Shown: in pieces, positions 36,195 to 46,627 of the stretch
Numbering within the stretch: the first letter of the stretch is position 1
Layout: each line of letters begins with the position of its first letter
Assembly: GCA_022563405.1 (NCBI GenBank)
Contig: JADFNK010000008.1
Span: forward strand, 1 to 59,005
Direction: 5' to 3'
DNA from: Gemmatimonadota bacterium
Lineage (GTDB): Bacteria; Gemmatimonadota; Gemmatimonadetes; Longimicrobiales; Gaopeijiaceae
DNA length: 59,005 nt
Notes under the pieces: generated by a model
The model's input: the letters and a program-made list of their open reading frames with translations, nothing else
Told to the model about the DNA's origin: nothing
Databases searched by the model: none
Position numbers and translations under genes: made by a program

Positions 36195-36260
36195 CGGAAC
36201 GAGACCGACACGCGGCGACGCGCGGGCCCTCTCAGCAACGAGGGGCCCGTTTTTTATTTT
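36110..36260 (+). promoter_or_regulatory. Transcription attenuator of leuABCD
   Basis: Four segments that pair in two ways. Segment 1, CCTCTCC (36110-36116), pairs with segment 2, GGAGAGG (36157-36163). Segment 2 extended, GAGAGGGC (36158-36165), pairs perfectly with segment 3, GCCCTCTC (36226-36233), as antiterminator. Segment 3 as CGGGCCC (36223-36229) pairs with segment 4, GGGCCCG (36243-36249), followed by T6-A-T4, a classical intrinsic terminator. Segments 1 and 2 lie within the leucine-rich leader peptide. This is the layout of trp/leu-type translation-coupled attenuation. Confidence 0.75.
36223..36260 (+). terminator. Intrinsic terminator in the leu leader
   Basis: A 7-bp GC-only stem (CGGGCCC/GGGCCCG) with a 13-nt loop and a T-rich tail from 36250. 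It lies 33 nt before the leuA start, so it must be conditional. Confidence 0.8.
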
Positions 36261-36292
36261 CACACAGGACTCGAAGCAGGGTAGGCACGATC

Positions 36293-37840
36293 ATGGCCAA
36301 GATCACGATTTTCGATACGACGCTGAGGGATGGTGAGCAATCGCCTGGGGCCACGATGTCCACGGCAGAAAAGCTCCGGTTGGCGATACAACTAGACAAG
36401 CTCGGTGTGGATGTCATCGAGGCGGGGTTTCCGGTGGCCTCCGACGACGACTTCGAGGGGGTGCGCACCATTGTCAAAGAGGTCCGGCGGCCGGTAATCG
36501 CGGCTCTCGCCCGAGCACACCCGCTGGACGTCGATCGTGCGGGTGCCGCAGTCGAGGCAGCCGCCAACCCCAGAATCCACGTCTTCCTGGCTACCTCCGA
36601 CATTCACTTGAAGCACAAACTGGAGATCGGGCGCGAAGAATGCCTGGAGCGGGTGATCGCAGGCGTCGAACGTTCGCGGAGTCTGGTGGACGACGTGGAA
36701 TTCAGTCCCGAGGACGCGACTCGAACCGAGGTGGCATTCCTCTGTGAGGTGGTTCAGGCGGCCGTCGAAGCCGGCGCCACCACCATCAACATCCCCGACA
36801 CGGTCGGCTACACCCTGCCCAGCGAATATCGGTCCCTGATCGAGACCCTGTTCCGAGAGGTGAAGGGTCTGGAGAAAACCGTCGTCAGTGTACATTGCCA
36901 CGATGATCTCGGCCTCGCGGTGGCCAACTCACTGGCGGCTCTGGAAGCGGGGGCACGCCAAGTCGAATGTACGATCAACGGGATTGGTGAACGTGCCGGC
37001 AACGCCTCCCTCGAGGAAATCGTGATGGCGCTCTGGGTTCGGAAGGATCTGACCGAGCACCATACGGATATCGAAACGACGGAGCTCTACAAGGCCAGCC
37101 AGCTGTTGTCGCACATCACGGGCATCCACCCGCAGCCAAACAAGGCGATCGTGGGACGCAACGCGTTCGCCCACGAGGCCGGTATCCACCAGCACGGCAT
37201 GTTGAAGGACCGCATGACGTATGAGATCATGACTCCGGAAATGGTGGGCGCTCCTGGAACGCGGCTGGTTTTGGGAAAACACTCCGGACGGCACGGGCTA
37301 CGCAACCGCTACAAGGAGCTCGGCTACGAGCTGGAAGACGACCAACTCGATCGCGCCTACAAGCTGTTCACGCTCGTAGCGGACCAGAAAAAGTCGATTC
37401 TCGACGAAGACCTCCTGGTCATTCTGCACCACGGGGCCATGGTGGACACGCCCGAGTCGTTCCGGCTCGTTGAGCTGGACGTAAACTGCGGAGGTAAGTG
37501 GTCCACCGCACGTGTCCGGGTGTCGCACGGCGACGGACCGCCGAGGGAGGCGTCCGCCAAGGGCGACGGGCCCATCGCCGCGGTCTTCTCGGCGATCGAC
37601 GAACTGATCGACGCCACGGTCAAAATCGAAGACTTCGAGATCGTGGCGGCCACTCCGGGCCGGGACGCCATAGGAGAAGTGAACCTTCACGCTCGCATAG
37701 GCGGGCGGACGTTCACCGGACGGGGCGCCTCGACCGACGTCGTGGACGCCGCCGCCCGCGCCTACATCAACGCGCTCAACAAGGCTGAACAGGCCGAGGC
37801 CCTCCAGGGGGCGGAGTTGGAGAAGGAGAGCCACACGTGA
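36293..37840 (+). CDS. leuA: 2-isopropylmalate synthase
   Basis: First step of leucine synthesis: acetyl-CoA plus 2-oxoisovalerate. The TIM-barrel domain has [16 protein letters not shown] at the N terminus and [13 protein letters not shown] with metal histidines near residue 200. [14 protein letters not shown] is present. The C-terminal 140 residues form the LeuA allosteric domain for leucine feedback. At 515 aa it is the long bacterial form. The chosen ATG follows the attenuator terminator; the upstream open frame belongs to leader sequence. Confidence 0.96.
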   Translation: MAKITIFDTTLRDGEQSPGATMSTAEKLRLAIQLDKLGVDVIEAGFPVASDDDFEGVRTIVKEVRRPVIAALARAHPLDVDRAGAAVEAAANPRIHVFLATSDIHLKHKLEIGREECLERVIAGVERSRSLVDDVEFSPEDATRTEVAFLCEVVQAAVEAGATTINIPDTVGYTLPSEYRSLIETLFREVKGLEKTVVSVHCHDDLGLAVANSLAALEAGARQVECTINGIGERAGNASLEEIVMALWVRKDLTEHHTDIETTELYKASQLLSHITGIHPQPNKAIVGRNAFAHEAGIHQHGMLKDRMTYEIMTPEMVGAPGTRLVLGKHSGRHGLRNRYKELGYELEDDQLDRAYKLFTLVADQKKSILDEDLLVILHHGAMVDTPESFRLVELDVNCGGKWSTARVRVSHGDGPPREASAKGDGPIAAVFSAIDELIDATVKIEDFEIVAATPGRDAIGEVNLHARIGGRTFTGRGASTDVVDAAARAYINALNKAEQAEALQGAELEKESHT

Positions 37841-37874
37841 GGGGTTTGATGAGCGCGCCCGTCGGGGGCCTGAC

Positions 37875-38984
37875 GTGAAGTGGCGGCTTGCCGTTCTCGG
37901 TGGAGACGGTGTCGGTCCGGAGGTCATGGAGGCATCTCTAGAGGTGCTGCGAGCGACGGCGGAGCGTTACGGCCACGAGTTCACCGCCGACCTGAAAGAC
38001 GTAGGGTTCGCCGCCTACGAGCGGTGTGGAAACCCCCTCCCCGAGGAGACGTTGGCCGCTTGCCGGAGCGCGGATGCAGTACTTCTCGGGGCGGTCGGGG
38101 ATCCGCGCTCCGAGGGTGTGCCCGTCGAGCTACGTCCGGAGGCCGCGCTTCTGGCCCTACGGAAGGAGATGGGGTGCTACGCCAATCTCCGTCCGGTTCG
38201 GCTTCTCCCCGCCCTGGCTTCGGCCTCCCCGCTACGCCCGGAGATCGTGGATGGCACCGACCTGGTGATCGTCCGCGAGTTGGCCGGCGGGCTTTATTAC
38301 AGCGAGCCGCGGGGCCCGATCGAGGACGGACGCGCCGCCGTGGACACCATGAAGTACCATCAGGACGAAGTAGTCCGTATCGCCCGAGTAGCCTTCGAGA
38401 CGGCCCGCGGGCGAAGGAAGAGCGTGCTCTCGGTCGACAAGGCCAACGTCCTGCACAGCTCGCGACTCTGGCGCCGGGTGGTCGACGAGATCGCCGAAGA
38501 GTATCCGGACGTCGAGTGTGCTCACATGCTTGTCGATCGCGCGGCCATGGAGCTCGTGCTGAACCCATCGAGCTTCGATGTGATGTTGATGCCCAATCTT
38601 TTCGGGGACGTGCTCAGTGACGAAGCCGCCGCGGTCGTCGGATCCATCGGGCTGCTGGCATCCGCGAGCATCGGCAGCGGCAGCGGCGGTATATTCGAGC
38701 CGGTACACGGGTCGGCTCCGGACATCGCCGGCACGGGCACGGCCAACCCGCTCGCGATGATCCTCTCGGCCGCGCTCCTGCTCCGCCACGTGTATTCGCT
38801 CGAGGAGGAGGCCGTGGCCATTGAGAGTGCCGTGGGGCAGGTGCTCGAAGACGGGCTTCGCACGAGCGACCTCATCCGCGGGGGAGACGTGGAAGAAGCT
38901 GGAGCTGGAGCCGTGGGGACGGCAGAGATGGGGGCGGCGGTTGCGGCCGCGATCACAAACGTAGGGATGAGCGCCAATGCCTAA
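37875..38984 (+). CDS. leuB: 3-isopropylmalate dehydrogenase
   Basis: NAD-dependent oxidative decarboxylase of the leucine pathway, 369 aa. Seen: [11 protein letters not shown], the substrate arginines in [10 protein letters not shown] and VIVRELAGG with the YYSEPRG segment, [18 protein letters not shown], and the C-terminal [18 protein letters not shown] nucleotide loop. GTG start. It overlaps leuC by 8 nt. Confidence 0.95.
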   Translation: MKWRLAVLGGDGVGPEVMEASLEVLRATAERYGHEFTADLKDVGFAAYERCGNPLPEETLAACRSADAVLLGAVGDPRSEGVPVELRPEAALLALRKEMGCYANLRPVRLLPALASASPLRPEIVDGTDLVIVRELAGGLYYSEPRGPIEDGRAAVDTMKYHQDEVVRIARVAFETARGRRKSVLSVDKANVLHSSRLWRRVVDEIAEEYPDVECAHMLVDRAAMELVLNPSSFDVMLMPNLFGDVLSDEAAAVVGSIGLLASASIGSGSGGIFEPVHGSAPDIAGTGTANPLAMILSAALLLRHVYSLEEEAVAIESAVGQVLEDGLRTSDLIRGGDVEEAGAGAVGTAEMGAAVAAAITNVGMSANA

Positions 38985-40377
38985 GACCATGCTCGACAAG
39001 ATCTGGGATGCCAAAGTGGTCCACAGCGAGGCCGGCCGACCGGACCTGCTGTACATCGACCTGCACCTCATCCACGAAGTGACCTCGCCCCAGGCGTTCG
39101 AGGGGCTCCGGCTCGCTGGACGCCAGGTGCGGCGGCCCGACCTATGTGTGGCCACGGTGGACCACAACGTTCCGACCACCGACCGGTCCCTTCCGATCGT
39201 GGATGATCTGGCTCGGACTCAGATCCAGACGTTACGGCAGAATGCCGAGGAGTTCGGCATCACACTCTACGACATCGACAGCCCGCATCAGGGAATCGTA
39301 CACGTGATGGGACCGGAGATGGGGCTCACACAGCCCGGCATGACCATCGTCTGCGGGGATAGCCACACCTCCACCCACGGTGCTTTCGGAGCGCTCGCTT
39401 TCGGTATCGGAACCTCGCACGTCGAACACGTGCTGGCCACACAATGTTTGCCGATGTCACGCCCGAAATGCATGGAGATCCGGGTGAACGGCGATCTTCC
39501 CGCGGGTGTCACGGCCAAAGACCTGATCTTGGCCATTATCAACCAGATCGGGGTGGCTGGCGGAACTGGACACGTGATCGAGTACACGGGAGAAGCCGTG
39601 CGTGCTCTTTCCATGGAAGCCCGAATGACCGTGTGCAACATGTCGATCGAGGCCGGTGCACCGGCAGGGATGATCGCACCCGACGACGAAACCGTGCGTT
39701 ATTTGCGTGGCCGGCCGAACGCTCCCCAAGGAGACGCTTTCGACGAGGCCGCGTCTCGATGGTTGGAGCTCGGCACCGACGCGGGAGCAGCTTTCGACCG
39801 CACCGTGGAGATCGACGCCACTTCGTTGGAGCCCTTCGTGACGTGGGGCACCAATCCGGGAATGTCGGTGGGGATTACGGGCTCGATACCGGACCCGTCA
39901 TGGGAGGCGTCCCCCGATGACCGAGAGTCGCTGGCCAGGGCGCTGGAGTACATGGCTCTAGAGCCGGGAACGCCCATTCAGGAGGTGGAGATCGACCGCG
40001 TCTTCCTTGGTTCCTGCACGAACTCACGCATCGAAGACCTTCGGACCGCGGCGGCCATCGTGGAAGGTAAGCACGTGCACGAGAGGGTTCGGGCGATGGT
40101 CGTTCCGGGCTCCGCGACCGTAAAGAGAATGGCCGAGGAAGAGGGTTTGGACCGGATCTTCCGAGACGCGGGCTTCGAATGGCGTGAAGCGGGCTGTTCG
40201 ATGTGCCTTGGAATGAATCCCGACATCCTGGGCCCGGGTGAGCGGTGCGCCTCCACCTCGAACCGGAACTTCGAGGGACGTCAGGGGCGCGGCGGGCGGA
40301 CACACCTCGTGAGCCCGGCCATGGCGGCCGCTGCCGCCGTGTCGGGCCATTTCGTCGACGTAAGGGACTGGGTGTAA
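38977..40377 (+). CDS. leuC: 3-isopropylmalate dehydratase large subunit
   Basis: Isomerises 2- to 3-isopropylmalate with LeuD using a [4Fe-4S] cluster. The cluster cysteines are in [12 protein letters not shown] (one) and [10 protein letters not shown] (two). [32 protein letters not shown] and [16 protein letters not shown] also match the family. 466 aa, normal length. ATG start inside the end of leuB. Confidence 0.96.
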   Translation: MPKTMLDKIWDAKVVHSEAGRPDLLYIDLHLIHEVTSPQAFEGLRLAGRQVRRPDLCVATVDHNVPTTDRSLPIVDDLARTQIQTLRQNAEEFGITLYDIDSPHQGIVHVMGPEMGLTQPGMTIVCGDSHTSTHGAFGALAFGIGTSHVEHVLATQCLPMSRPKCMEIRVNGDLPAGVTAKDLILAIINQIGVAGGTGHVIEYTGEAVRALSMEARMTVCNMSIEAGAPAGMIAPDDETVRYLRGRPNAPQGDAFDEAASRWLELGTDAGAAFDRTVEIDATSLEPFVTWGTNPGMSVGITGSIPDPSWEASPDDRESLARALEYMALEPGTPIQEVEIDRVFLGSCTNSRIEDLRTAAAIVEGKHVHERVRAMVVPGSATVKRMAEEEGLDRIFRDAGFEWREAGCSMCLGMNPDILGPGERCASTSNRNFEGRQGRGGRTHLVSPAMAAAAAVSGHFVDVRDWV

Positions 40378-40378
40378 C

Positions 40379-40978
40379 GTGGATCCGTTCACCTCGCATA
40401 GAGGCAAAGTCACGCCGCTGGATCGCGTGGATGTCGATACCGACCAGATTATCCCCAAGCAGTTCCTGAAGCGGATCGAGCGGACCGGGTACGGGCAGTT
40501 CCTCTTCTACGACTGGCGCCGCGGGGAAGACGGGTCGCCTGACCCCGACTTCGTGCTCAACCGGCCCGAGTACCAAGGAGGGACGGTCCTGGTCGCCGGA
40601 CGGAACTTCGGATGCGGGTCCTCTCGGGAGCACGCGCCCTGGGCGCTGTTGGACTACGGATTTCGGGCCGTCATCTCGACCAGCTTCGCCGATATCTTCA
40701 AGAGCAACTGCTACCAGAACGGCCTCCTGCCCGTCGAGCTCGACAATGCCGCCGTGGCCCACATCATGAAGGCCGCCCTGGCAGGCGACGACTACGAAGT
40801 GACGGTGGACCTCGAGGGCCAAGTGGTCCAGGATGGAAACGGGTGGACCGTGCGGTTCTCGATCGACCCGTTCCGGCGTGACTGCTTGTTGAACGGCCTG
40901 GACGAGATTGCGCTTACGCTTACGCTCGAGAGTGAGATCCGGGCGTTCGAAGACGCGAGGGGGGCCGCTAGCTCGTAG
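40379..40978 (+). CDS. leuD: 3-isopropylmalate dehydratase small subunit
   Basis: Partner of LeuC, 199 aa. DTDQIIPKQFLKRI, AGRNFGCGSSREHAPWAL and SFADIFKSNCYQNGLLPV are family hallmarks. GTG start one base after the leuC stop. The last 11 nt overlap the 3' end of ilvD on the other strand, so the leu and ilv operons meet head-on with overlapping stops. Confidence 0.95.
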   Translation: MDPFTSHRGKVTPLDRVDVDTDQIIPKQFLKRIERTGYGQFLFYDWRRGEDGSPDPDFVLNRPEYQGGTVLVAGRNFGCGSSREHAPWALLDYGFRAVISTSFADIFKSNCYQNGLLPVELDNAAVAHIMKAALAGDDYEVTVDLEGQVVQDGNGWTVRFSIDPFRRDCLLNGLDEIALTLTLESEIRAFEDARGAASS

Positions 40979-42647
40979 TCGCCCCCGTCGCGGCCGACGA
41001 AACCAGCTTGGCGTACTTGGCCATCACACCCGGCTCGATCCCCCGATCGATGGGCGTCCACTCCGCCACTCGCCGGCTCAACTCCTCATCGTCGACATCC
41101 ACCGTGATCGAGCGTTTTTCGATGTCCAGCGTGATCTCGTCTCCGTCCCGTACTCCCGCGATCGGCCCGCCCGCCACCGCCTCGGGCGCCACGTGCCCCG
41201 CCATCAGGCCGTGCGTCGCTCCAGAAAAGCGGCCGTCGGTCAACAAGCCGACCGATTCGCCGAGACCCGCGCCGGAGAGGGCGGCCGTAACCGCCAGCAT
41301 CTCCCTCATCCCAGGTCCGCCTCGTGGCCCTTCGCAACGGATCACCAGGACGTCTCCCTCCCGGATCTCACCATTCTGAACGGCCTCGAAGGCGGGCTCT
41401 TCACCTTCGAACACGCGGGCCGGACCCTTGTGGAAGGTTCGTTCGGTTCCGGCGATTTTCAGCACGCAGCCGTCTGGCGCGAGGTTGCCGTGGAGTACCA
41501 CGAGGCCACCCTGCGCCTTGAGCGGATTATCAAGAGTCCGGACGACTTCCTGGCCCGGCGCCTCGGTGGCATCCTGTACTTCCTCGGCCAGAGTGCGTCC
41601 GGTCACGGTCATGGCATCACCGTGGAGGAGGCCGGCCTCGAGAAGGCGCCGTAGCACCAACGCCACGCCCCCGGCTCGATGGAGGTCGGTGGCGACGAAT
41701 CGCCCACCGGGCTTCAGGTCGGCGATTAGCGGAGTCCGGGCGCTGATCTCGTCGAAGTCACGAATCCCCAGTTCCACCCCCGCTTCGTGCGCGAGCGCAA
41801 GCAGATGAAGCACGGCGTTGGTCGATCCTCCGGTCGCCACGGCGGCCGCGATCCCGTTCTCGATGCTCTTCCTGGTGATGAGGTCTCGCGCCTTCAGTCC
41901 TGATTCGACCAACTCGACCACCAGCCGGCCACACGCGCGCGCGACCTCCTCCTTGGCGGGATCGACGGCGGGAACGGAGCCACTCCCCATGGGCGAAACA
42001 CCCATCGCCTCGAACACGGTGGCCATGGTGTTGGCGGTGAACTGGCCTCCGCAAGCACCCGCGCCCGGACACGCATCGCGCTCGAGCGAATCCAACTCCT
42101 CCTGCGTGATCCGGCCGGCCGCGCAGGCGCCGATACCCTCGAAAACGTCCTGAATCGTCACGTCCTTGCCGTCGTGGCGGCCCGGTTGGATGGACCCCCC
42201 ATACAGCATGAGCGACGGCCGATTCAGGCGGGCCATCGCCATCACGGTTCCCGGGATGGTCTTGTCGCAGCCCGAAAGTGTCACCACACCGTCGAAAAAA
42301 TACGCCCGGCCCACCAACTCGATGGAGTCCGCCACCACTTCCCGACTCACGAGGGAGGCGGTCATGCCGGACGTGCCCATCGTAATGCCGTCGGAGACGG
42401 CGATGGTGTTGAACTCGAGGGCAACACCGCCGGCCTCGCGAACACCTTCTTTGACCCATTTGCCCAGATCTCGAAGATGGACATTACAGGGTGTGGTGTC
42501 GGTCCACGTGTTCGCGACCCCGATCAGTGGGCGACCGAAGTCATCGTCCTCAAATCCCACGGCACGGAGCATCGCTCGGGCCGCAGCACGGTCGCGTCCC
42601 AGAACGAGCTGGTGACTGATCAAGGGGAGCTTCAACGGTTCACTCAC
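40968..42647 (-). CDS. ilvD: Dihydroxy-acid dehydratase
   Basis: Iron-sulfur dehydratase of 559 aa in valine/isoleucine synthesis. Seen: LSGCDKTIPGTVMA with a cluster cysteine, ACPGAGACGGQFTANTM with another, and GRFSGATHGLMAGHV near the C terminus. GTG start at 42645-42647; it lies inside a 17-bp tandem repeat, and an upstream copy contains an ATG that opens only a six-codon frame. Last gene of ilvC-ilvE-ilvD. Confidence 0.95.
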   Translation of the reverse strand: MSEPLKLPLISHQLVLGRDRAAARAMLRAVGFEDDDFGRPLIGVANTWTDTTPCNVHLRDLGKWVKEGVREAGGVALEFNTIAVSDGITMGTSGMTASLVSREVVADSIELVGRAYFFDGVVTLSGCDKTIPGTVMAMARLNRPSLMLYGGSIQPGRHDGKDVTIQDVFEGIGACAAGRITQEELDSLERDACPGAGACGGQFTANTMATVFEAMGVSPMGSGSVPAVDPAKEEVARACGRLVVELVESGLKARDLITRKSIENGIAAAVATGGSTNAVLHLLALAHEAGVELGIRDFDEISARTPLIADLKPGGRFVATDLHRAGGVALVLRRLLEAGLLHGDAMTVTGRTLAEEVQDATEAPGQEVVRTLDNPLKAQGGLVVLHGNLAPDGCVLKIAGTERTFHKGPARVFEGEEPAFEAVQNGEIREGDVLVIRCEGPRGGPGMREMLAVTAALSGAGLGESVGLLTDGRFSGATHGLMAGHVAPEAVAGGPIAGVRDGDEITLDIEKRSITVDVDDEELSRRVAEWTPIDRGIEPGVMAKYAKLVSSAATGATTS

Positions 42648-42697
42648 TGAGCCACTTCACTCATTGAGCCACCTCACTCCCTCAACCACCTCTCTCA
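42648..42697 (-). repeat. 17-bp tandem repeat between ilvE and ilvD
   Basis: On the minus strand, from the ilvE stop onward: TGAGGGAGTGAGGTGGC, then TCAATGAGTGAAGTGGC, then TCAGTGAGTGAACCG, which contains the ilvD GTG start. The first unit is preceded by a shorter partial copy that starts at the ilvE stop. Confidence 0.8.
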
Positions 42698-43672
42698 CAG
42701 AACCGGCTCACCCGCGGGTTGGTTGATGGGCTCGAGCCATCCATACGGATCCGGGCGTTCACCGGTCGCGATCCCGAGATATTCATCTCGAAGAGACTCC
42801 GTGATCGGACCCACCCCACCACCCCCGACCTCGATTCGGTCCACGCTGCGAATCGGGGTGATCTCCGACGCTGTCCCGGTGAAGAACAGCTCGTCGGAGA
42901 TGTATAACATTTCCCTGGGGATCGACTGCTCGCGCGTCGGAATACCGAGGTTCGCGGCCAGCTTGAGGATCGAATCACGCGTGATTCCATTCAAGAGTGT
43001 GCCGTCGATGGGTGGCGTGTAGAGGATGCCGGCGTCGACCACGAAGAGGTTCTGGCCACTCCCCTCGCTTACGAGCCCGTCGGGGCCGAGACCGATCGCT
43101 TCCGCGTACCCGTTCTCCTCGGCTTCCATCCGCATGAGCTGGCTGCTCACGTAGTTCCCGCCAGCCTTGGCGAGCGTCGGCAGCGTGTTGGGGGCGGGAC
43201 GGGTCCAGCTCGAAATGCAGACGTCCACCCCCTCCTGGAGGGCCTCGGTGCCCAGATACTGCCCCCAAGGCCAACAGATGATGTACGTCTGGACCGGGCT
43301 GTTGCCGGGATGAAGTCCAAGCGCCCCCAGGCCCCGGAGGGCCACCGGGCGAATATATCCCGACTCCAAGCCGTTTCGATTCACGACTTCCCGGCACGCG
43401 TCACTGAGCTCATCGATGCTCAGTTCAAGGCCCATCCGGTAGATGCGCGCCGAATTCAAGAAGCGGCGCATGTGGTCGGCGAGTCGAAACGCGGCCGGTC
43501 CATTGGGCGTGTCGTAGAATCGGACACCCTCGAAGACGGAGGATCCGTAGTGCACCACATGACTCATCACGTGAAGCTGCGCGTCGTCCCACGGGATGAT
43601 CTCGCCGTCATGCCAGATCCACTCCGTACGTTCGGAAAGTTCGCGGGCCTTGCCCTGCTCCCCTTTACTCAT
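42695..43672 (-). CDS. ilvE: Branched-chain amino acid aminotransferase
   Basis: Fold-type IV PLP enzyme of 325 aa for the last step of Ile, Val and Leu synthesis. Seen: [13 protein letters not shown], the [10 protein letters not shown] segment, the PLP lysine in TLAKAGGNY, and [14 protein letters not shown]. The ATG at 43670-43672 overlaps the ilvC stop (ATGA) and gives the family N terminus ([18 protein letters not shown]); an in-frame upstream extension was rejected. Confidence 0.94.
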   Translation of the reverse strand: MSKGEQGKARELSERTEWIWHDGEIIPWDDAQLHVMSHVVHYGSSVFEGVRFYDTPNGPAAFRLADHMRRFLNSARIYRMGLELSIDELSDACREVVNRNGLESGYIRPVALRGLGALGLHPGNSPVQTYIICWPWGQYLGTEALQEGVDVCISSWTRPAPNTLPTLAKAGGNYVSSQLMRMEAEENGYAEAIGLGPDGLVSEGSGQNLFVVDAGILYTPPIDGTLLNGITRDSILKLAANLGIPTREQSIPREMLYISDELFFTGTASEITPIRSVDRIEVGGGGVGPITESLRDEYLGIATGERPDPYGWLEPINQPAGEPVL

Positions 43673-44673
43673 AACCAGGACATGCGCCCGCGAAGCGCAG
43701 CTCCCGTAGTTTCGAGGATGTGGGTGCGCTCCTCCTGCCGGCGCCGCTCGAAGTTCGGTGCTCCACACCGCGCTTCTTCGATCCATTTCTTGGCAAAAGC
43801 GCCGGACTGAATCTCGTCGAGAATTTCACGCATGGCCGTCCGGCTGGCCTCTCCGATCACCCGGCGGCCGCTTTCGTAATCTCCCCACTCAGCGGTGTCA
43901 CTGATCTCGGCCCGCATCCCCGAGAGTCCCTTGGCGTACGCGAGATCGATGATCAGCTTCATTTCGTGCAGGCACTCGAAGTAGGCGAGACGCGGATCGT
44001 ACCCCGCCTCGACCAGAGTCTCGAATCCGGCTTTGACGAGTTCGCTGAGGCCTCCACACAACACCGCCTGCTCGCCGAAGAGATCCGTTTCGGTCTCATC
44101 ACCGAACGTCGTCTCAAGAACGCCCGTGCGTGTGGACCCGAGGCCGGCTGCGTAAGCCAATGCGAAATCGAGAGCCTTCCCGCTCGCGTCGTGATGTACG
44201 CCCACGAGCGCGGGAACGCCGCGACCAGCCACGTACTCCGACCGGACCATCTTTCCAGGCGACTTGGGTGCAATCAGGATGGTATCGATGCCCTTGGGTG
44301 GGTCGATCTCGCCGTAATGGATGTTGAATCCGTGCGCGAACGCCAGGATGTCTCCGTCGGACAGATGCGGCTCGATCTCGGTGTGATAGACCGCGGCCTG
44401 TTTCGTGTCCGGGATCAGGATCGAAATCACGTCGGCCCACGCCGCGGCTTCGGCCACGGTCTTCACCTCGAGACCCTGCTCACGAGCCACATCCGCGGAT
44501 GGGCTGCCCTCGTAGAGTCCCACCACCACGGACACCCCACTGTCACGCAGATTCAGCGCGTGGGCGTGCCCCTGACTCCCGAACCCGATGATCGCCACTC
44601 GTCGATCCTTCAGAAGGGAGAGGTCCGCATCGCTCTCCTCGAAAAACCGCGCTGGCTCCGTTTGCTCACTCAT
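43669..44673 (-). CDS. ilvC: Ketol-acid reductoisomerase, class I
   Basis: NADPH- and Mg-dependent enzyme of 334 aa in Ile/Val synthesis. The Rossmann motif is [32 protein letters not shown] and the [11 protein letters not shown] metal-binding motif are intact, with [11 protein letters not shown] further on. ATG with AAGGAAGG upstream. First gene of the ilvC-ilvE-ilvD operon; acetolactate synthase genes are not in this window. Confidence 0.96.
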   Translation of the reverse strand: MSEQTEPARFFEESDADLSLLKDRRVAIIGFGSQGHAHALNLRDSGVSVVVGLYEGSPSADVAREQGLEVKTVAEAAAWADVISILIPDTKQAAVYHTEIEPHLSDGDILAFAHGFNIHYGEIDPPKGIDTILIAPKSPGKMVRSEYVAGRGVPALVGVHHDASGKALDFALAYAAGLGSTRTGVLETTFGDETETDLFGEQAVLCGGLSELVKAGFETLVEAGYDPRLAYFECLHEMKLIIDLAYAKGLSGMRAEISDTAEWGDYESGRRVIGEASRTAMREILDEIQSGAFAKKWIEEARCGAPNFERRRQEERTHILETTGAALRGRMSWL

Positions 44674-44798
44674 GTTGCCTTCCTTATTTCCACTTGGGCT
44701 TCAAGCGTCAGTAACGCCGTAATGGTCCATTTGGCGAAAAGTCTGTAATTCTGTAAGATCTGCGGCCCCATGGCAAACGGGCATGTGGTAATCCTCGT

Positions 44799-46379
44799 TC
44801 AAAATACCCGAACACGACTCTGTTCCCGCATGAACTGCTGCAGATAATGCGGGCCCCCCGACCCCGCCCCACTCGATGCGCTGCCCTTCCATCCGCCGAA
44901 CGGGTTGACGCCCGGCCAAGCGCCCGCCGTGGCGCCTGCCCGGCGGTTCGCGTAGATGGTTCCGGCCTCGATTCCATCGAAGAACCGCTGAATCTCCTCC
45001 TCGTCTTCGGAGAAGATACCCGCTGTGAGCCCAAATTCCGTCTGGTTCGCAAGCTCCAAGGCCTGCTCGAGGCCGTCGACCTCCCCAATCACGATGATCG
45101 GCAGAAAAAGCTCGGTATGGAATAACTCGTGATCGAGCGGTAGGCCGTCGATGACGGTCGGTTCTACGTAGAACCCATGGTCGAACAGCCCTCCGGACAG
45201 GCGCTCGCCGCCCGCCAGGACGTGCCCGCCGTCTTCGACGGCCAGAGCGATGGCCGCACGATACCGTTGGTGTGCGGCCTCGCTGATCACGGGTCCAAGC
45301 CAGACATCCTTCTCCAACGGATTCCCGATGCGGACGTTGAGGGTCTTTTCGACCAGCACCCGGGTGAACTCCTCGCGGACGGTACCCTCTACGTACACCC
45401 GCGAGCACGCGGAGCACTTCTGTCCCTGGAGGCCGAAAGCGGACGCCTTCACACCATCCGTGGCCTTGTCGAGATCGGCAGACTTCATGACGAGCGCGGG
45501 GTTCTTTCCGCCCATCTCGGCTATGAAAGGCCGCGGCAGAGGCCGGGTGGCGTCCTCCCGCATGAGCTGCATTCCGACCTGATAGGATCCGGTGAACACC
45601 ACGCCGTCTATGCCGGCGCCCACCACGAGCTCACGGGATACGATCTCGTTGCTCCCCGTGACGAAATTGAACGCTCCCGAAGGTAGACCGCACCCTGCGA
45701 TGATCTCGGCGAGACGAGTCACGGCGAAGGGGGTGATCGGCGACGGCTTGGCGACCACGGTGTTGCCCGTGACCAGAGCGGCCGCCACCGGACCAGCCGT
45801 CAATGCCATGGGGAAGTTGAAGGGGGAGATCACCGCCCAGACACCGTACGGGCGGAGCACACTCTCGTTCCTCTGATCCTCGCCCGATCCGCCCATGGGT
45901 GTAATGAACCCCACGTGCTCTTCCATGCGGTCACAGTAATAATCGACGAAGTCCGAACACTCTTCTACCTCTCCCACGCACTCCAGCCGGTTCTTTCCCA
46001 CCTCGTATCCGAGAATGGCGGACAGCTCCCAACGGTGCTCCCTGATGGCCTCTGCGACGCCGCGCATGTGGGCCACCCGTTCCTGCCAGGGTAGGAGACT
46101 CCACTTTGGAAGCGTAAGCCGCGCCGCGGCAACTGCGTTTCGCACATGCCCGGCGGTCCCGCTCTGGAATCGCCCAAGGACGATCCGGTCATCTATGGGG
46201 CTGCGGTCCTCGAACTGTCTAGCAGCCGCCACTCGGTCGACGCCTATGATCATCGGGTACTCACGCCCGAAGGACTCGGGGGCCCTCTCGATGGCCGCGT
46301 CGAGCGCCTCGTGAACCTCGTCGAGTCCCTCTCCGCTCAGGGTCGAATACGTGATCTTGGTGGCGGTCTTTTGCCCCAT
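44799..46379 (-). CDS. pruA: L-glutamate gamma-semialdehyde (P5C) dehydrogenase
   Basis: Aldehyde dehydrogenase of 526 aa that oxidises P5C to glutamate in proline breakdown. SPFNFPMALTAGP, FTGSYQVGMQL, the catalytic Glu in EMGGKNPALV, the catalytic Cys in GQKCSACSRVYV and the C-terminal NPFGGWKGSASSGAGSGGP fit the single-domain (ALDH4-like) P5C dehydrogenases. ATG at 46377-46379 with GGAGAG upstream. A proline dehydrogenase gene is not adjacent. It diverges from sdhC. Confidence 0.88.
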   Translation of the reverse strand: MGQKTATKITYSTLSGEGLDEVHEALDAAIERAPESFGREYPMIIGVDRVAAARQFEDRSPIDDRIVLGRFQSGTAGHVRNAVAAARLTLPKWSLLPWQERVAHMRGVAEAIREHRWELSAILGYEVGKNRLECVGEVEECSDFVDYYCDRMEEHVGFITPMGGSGEDQRNESVLRPYGVWAVISPFNFPMALTAGPVAAALVTGNTVVAKPSPITPFAVTRLAEIIAGCGLPSGAFNFVTGSNEIVSRELVVGAGIDGVVFTGSYQVGMQLMREDATRPLPRPFIAEMGGKNPALVMKSADLDKATDGVKASAFGLQGQKCSACSRVYVEGTVREEFTRVLVEKTLNVRIGNPLEKDVWLGPVISEAAHQRYRAAIALAVEDGGHVLAGGERLSGGLFDHGFYVEPTVIDGLPLDHELFHTELFLPIIVIGEVDGLEQALELANQTEFGLTAGIFSEDEEEIQRFFDGIEAGTIYANRRAGATAGAWPGVNPFGGWKGSASSGAGSGGPHYLQQFMREQSRVRVF

Positions 46380-46627
46380 GATGATGCTCTCCACCGCAAT
46401 TCGAGTTGGGATTTCACTTAATTTCGGCGAACCGGGCGCCGAAGGGAACTGACCGGCGATGCCGGCGGTGCACATCCGCCCGAGGCATCACCCGAGGGCC
46501 CCTGTTTTTGGCTATATTCCTCGTGCTTCGACACAACTGGCGTTTCCGGTTTCGAAGCGTATTGTGTTGGCCGAAGGCGTTCGAGGCCTTGAACGCTCGA
46601 GATTCCCAAAGGAGAGTTAAGAGTACG

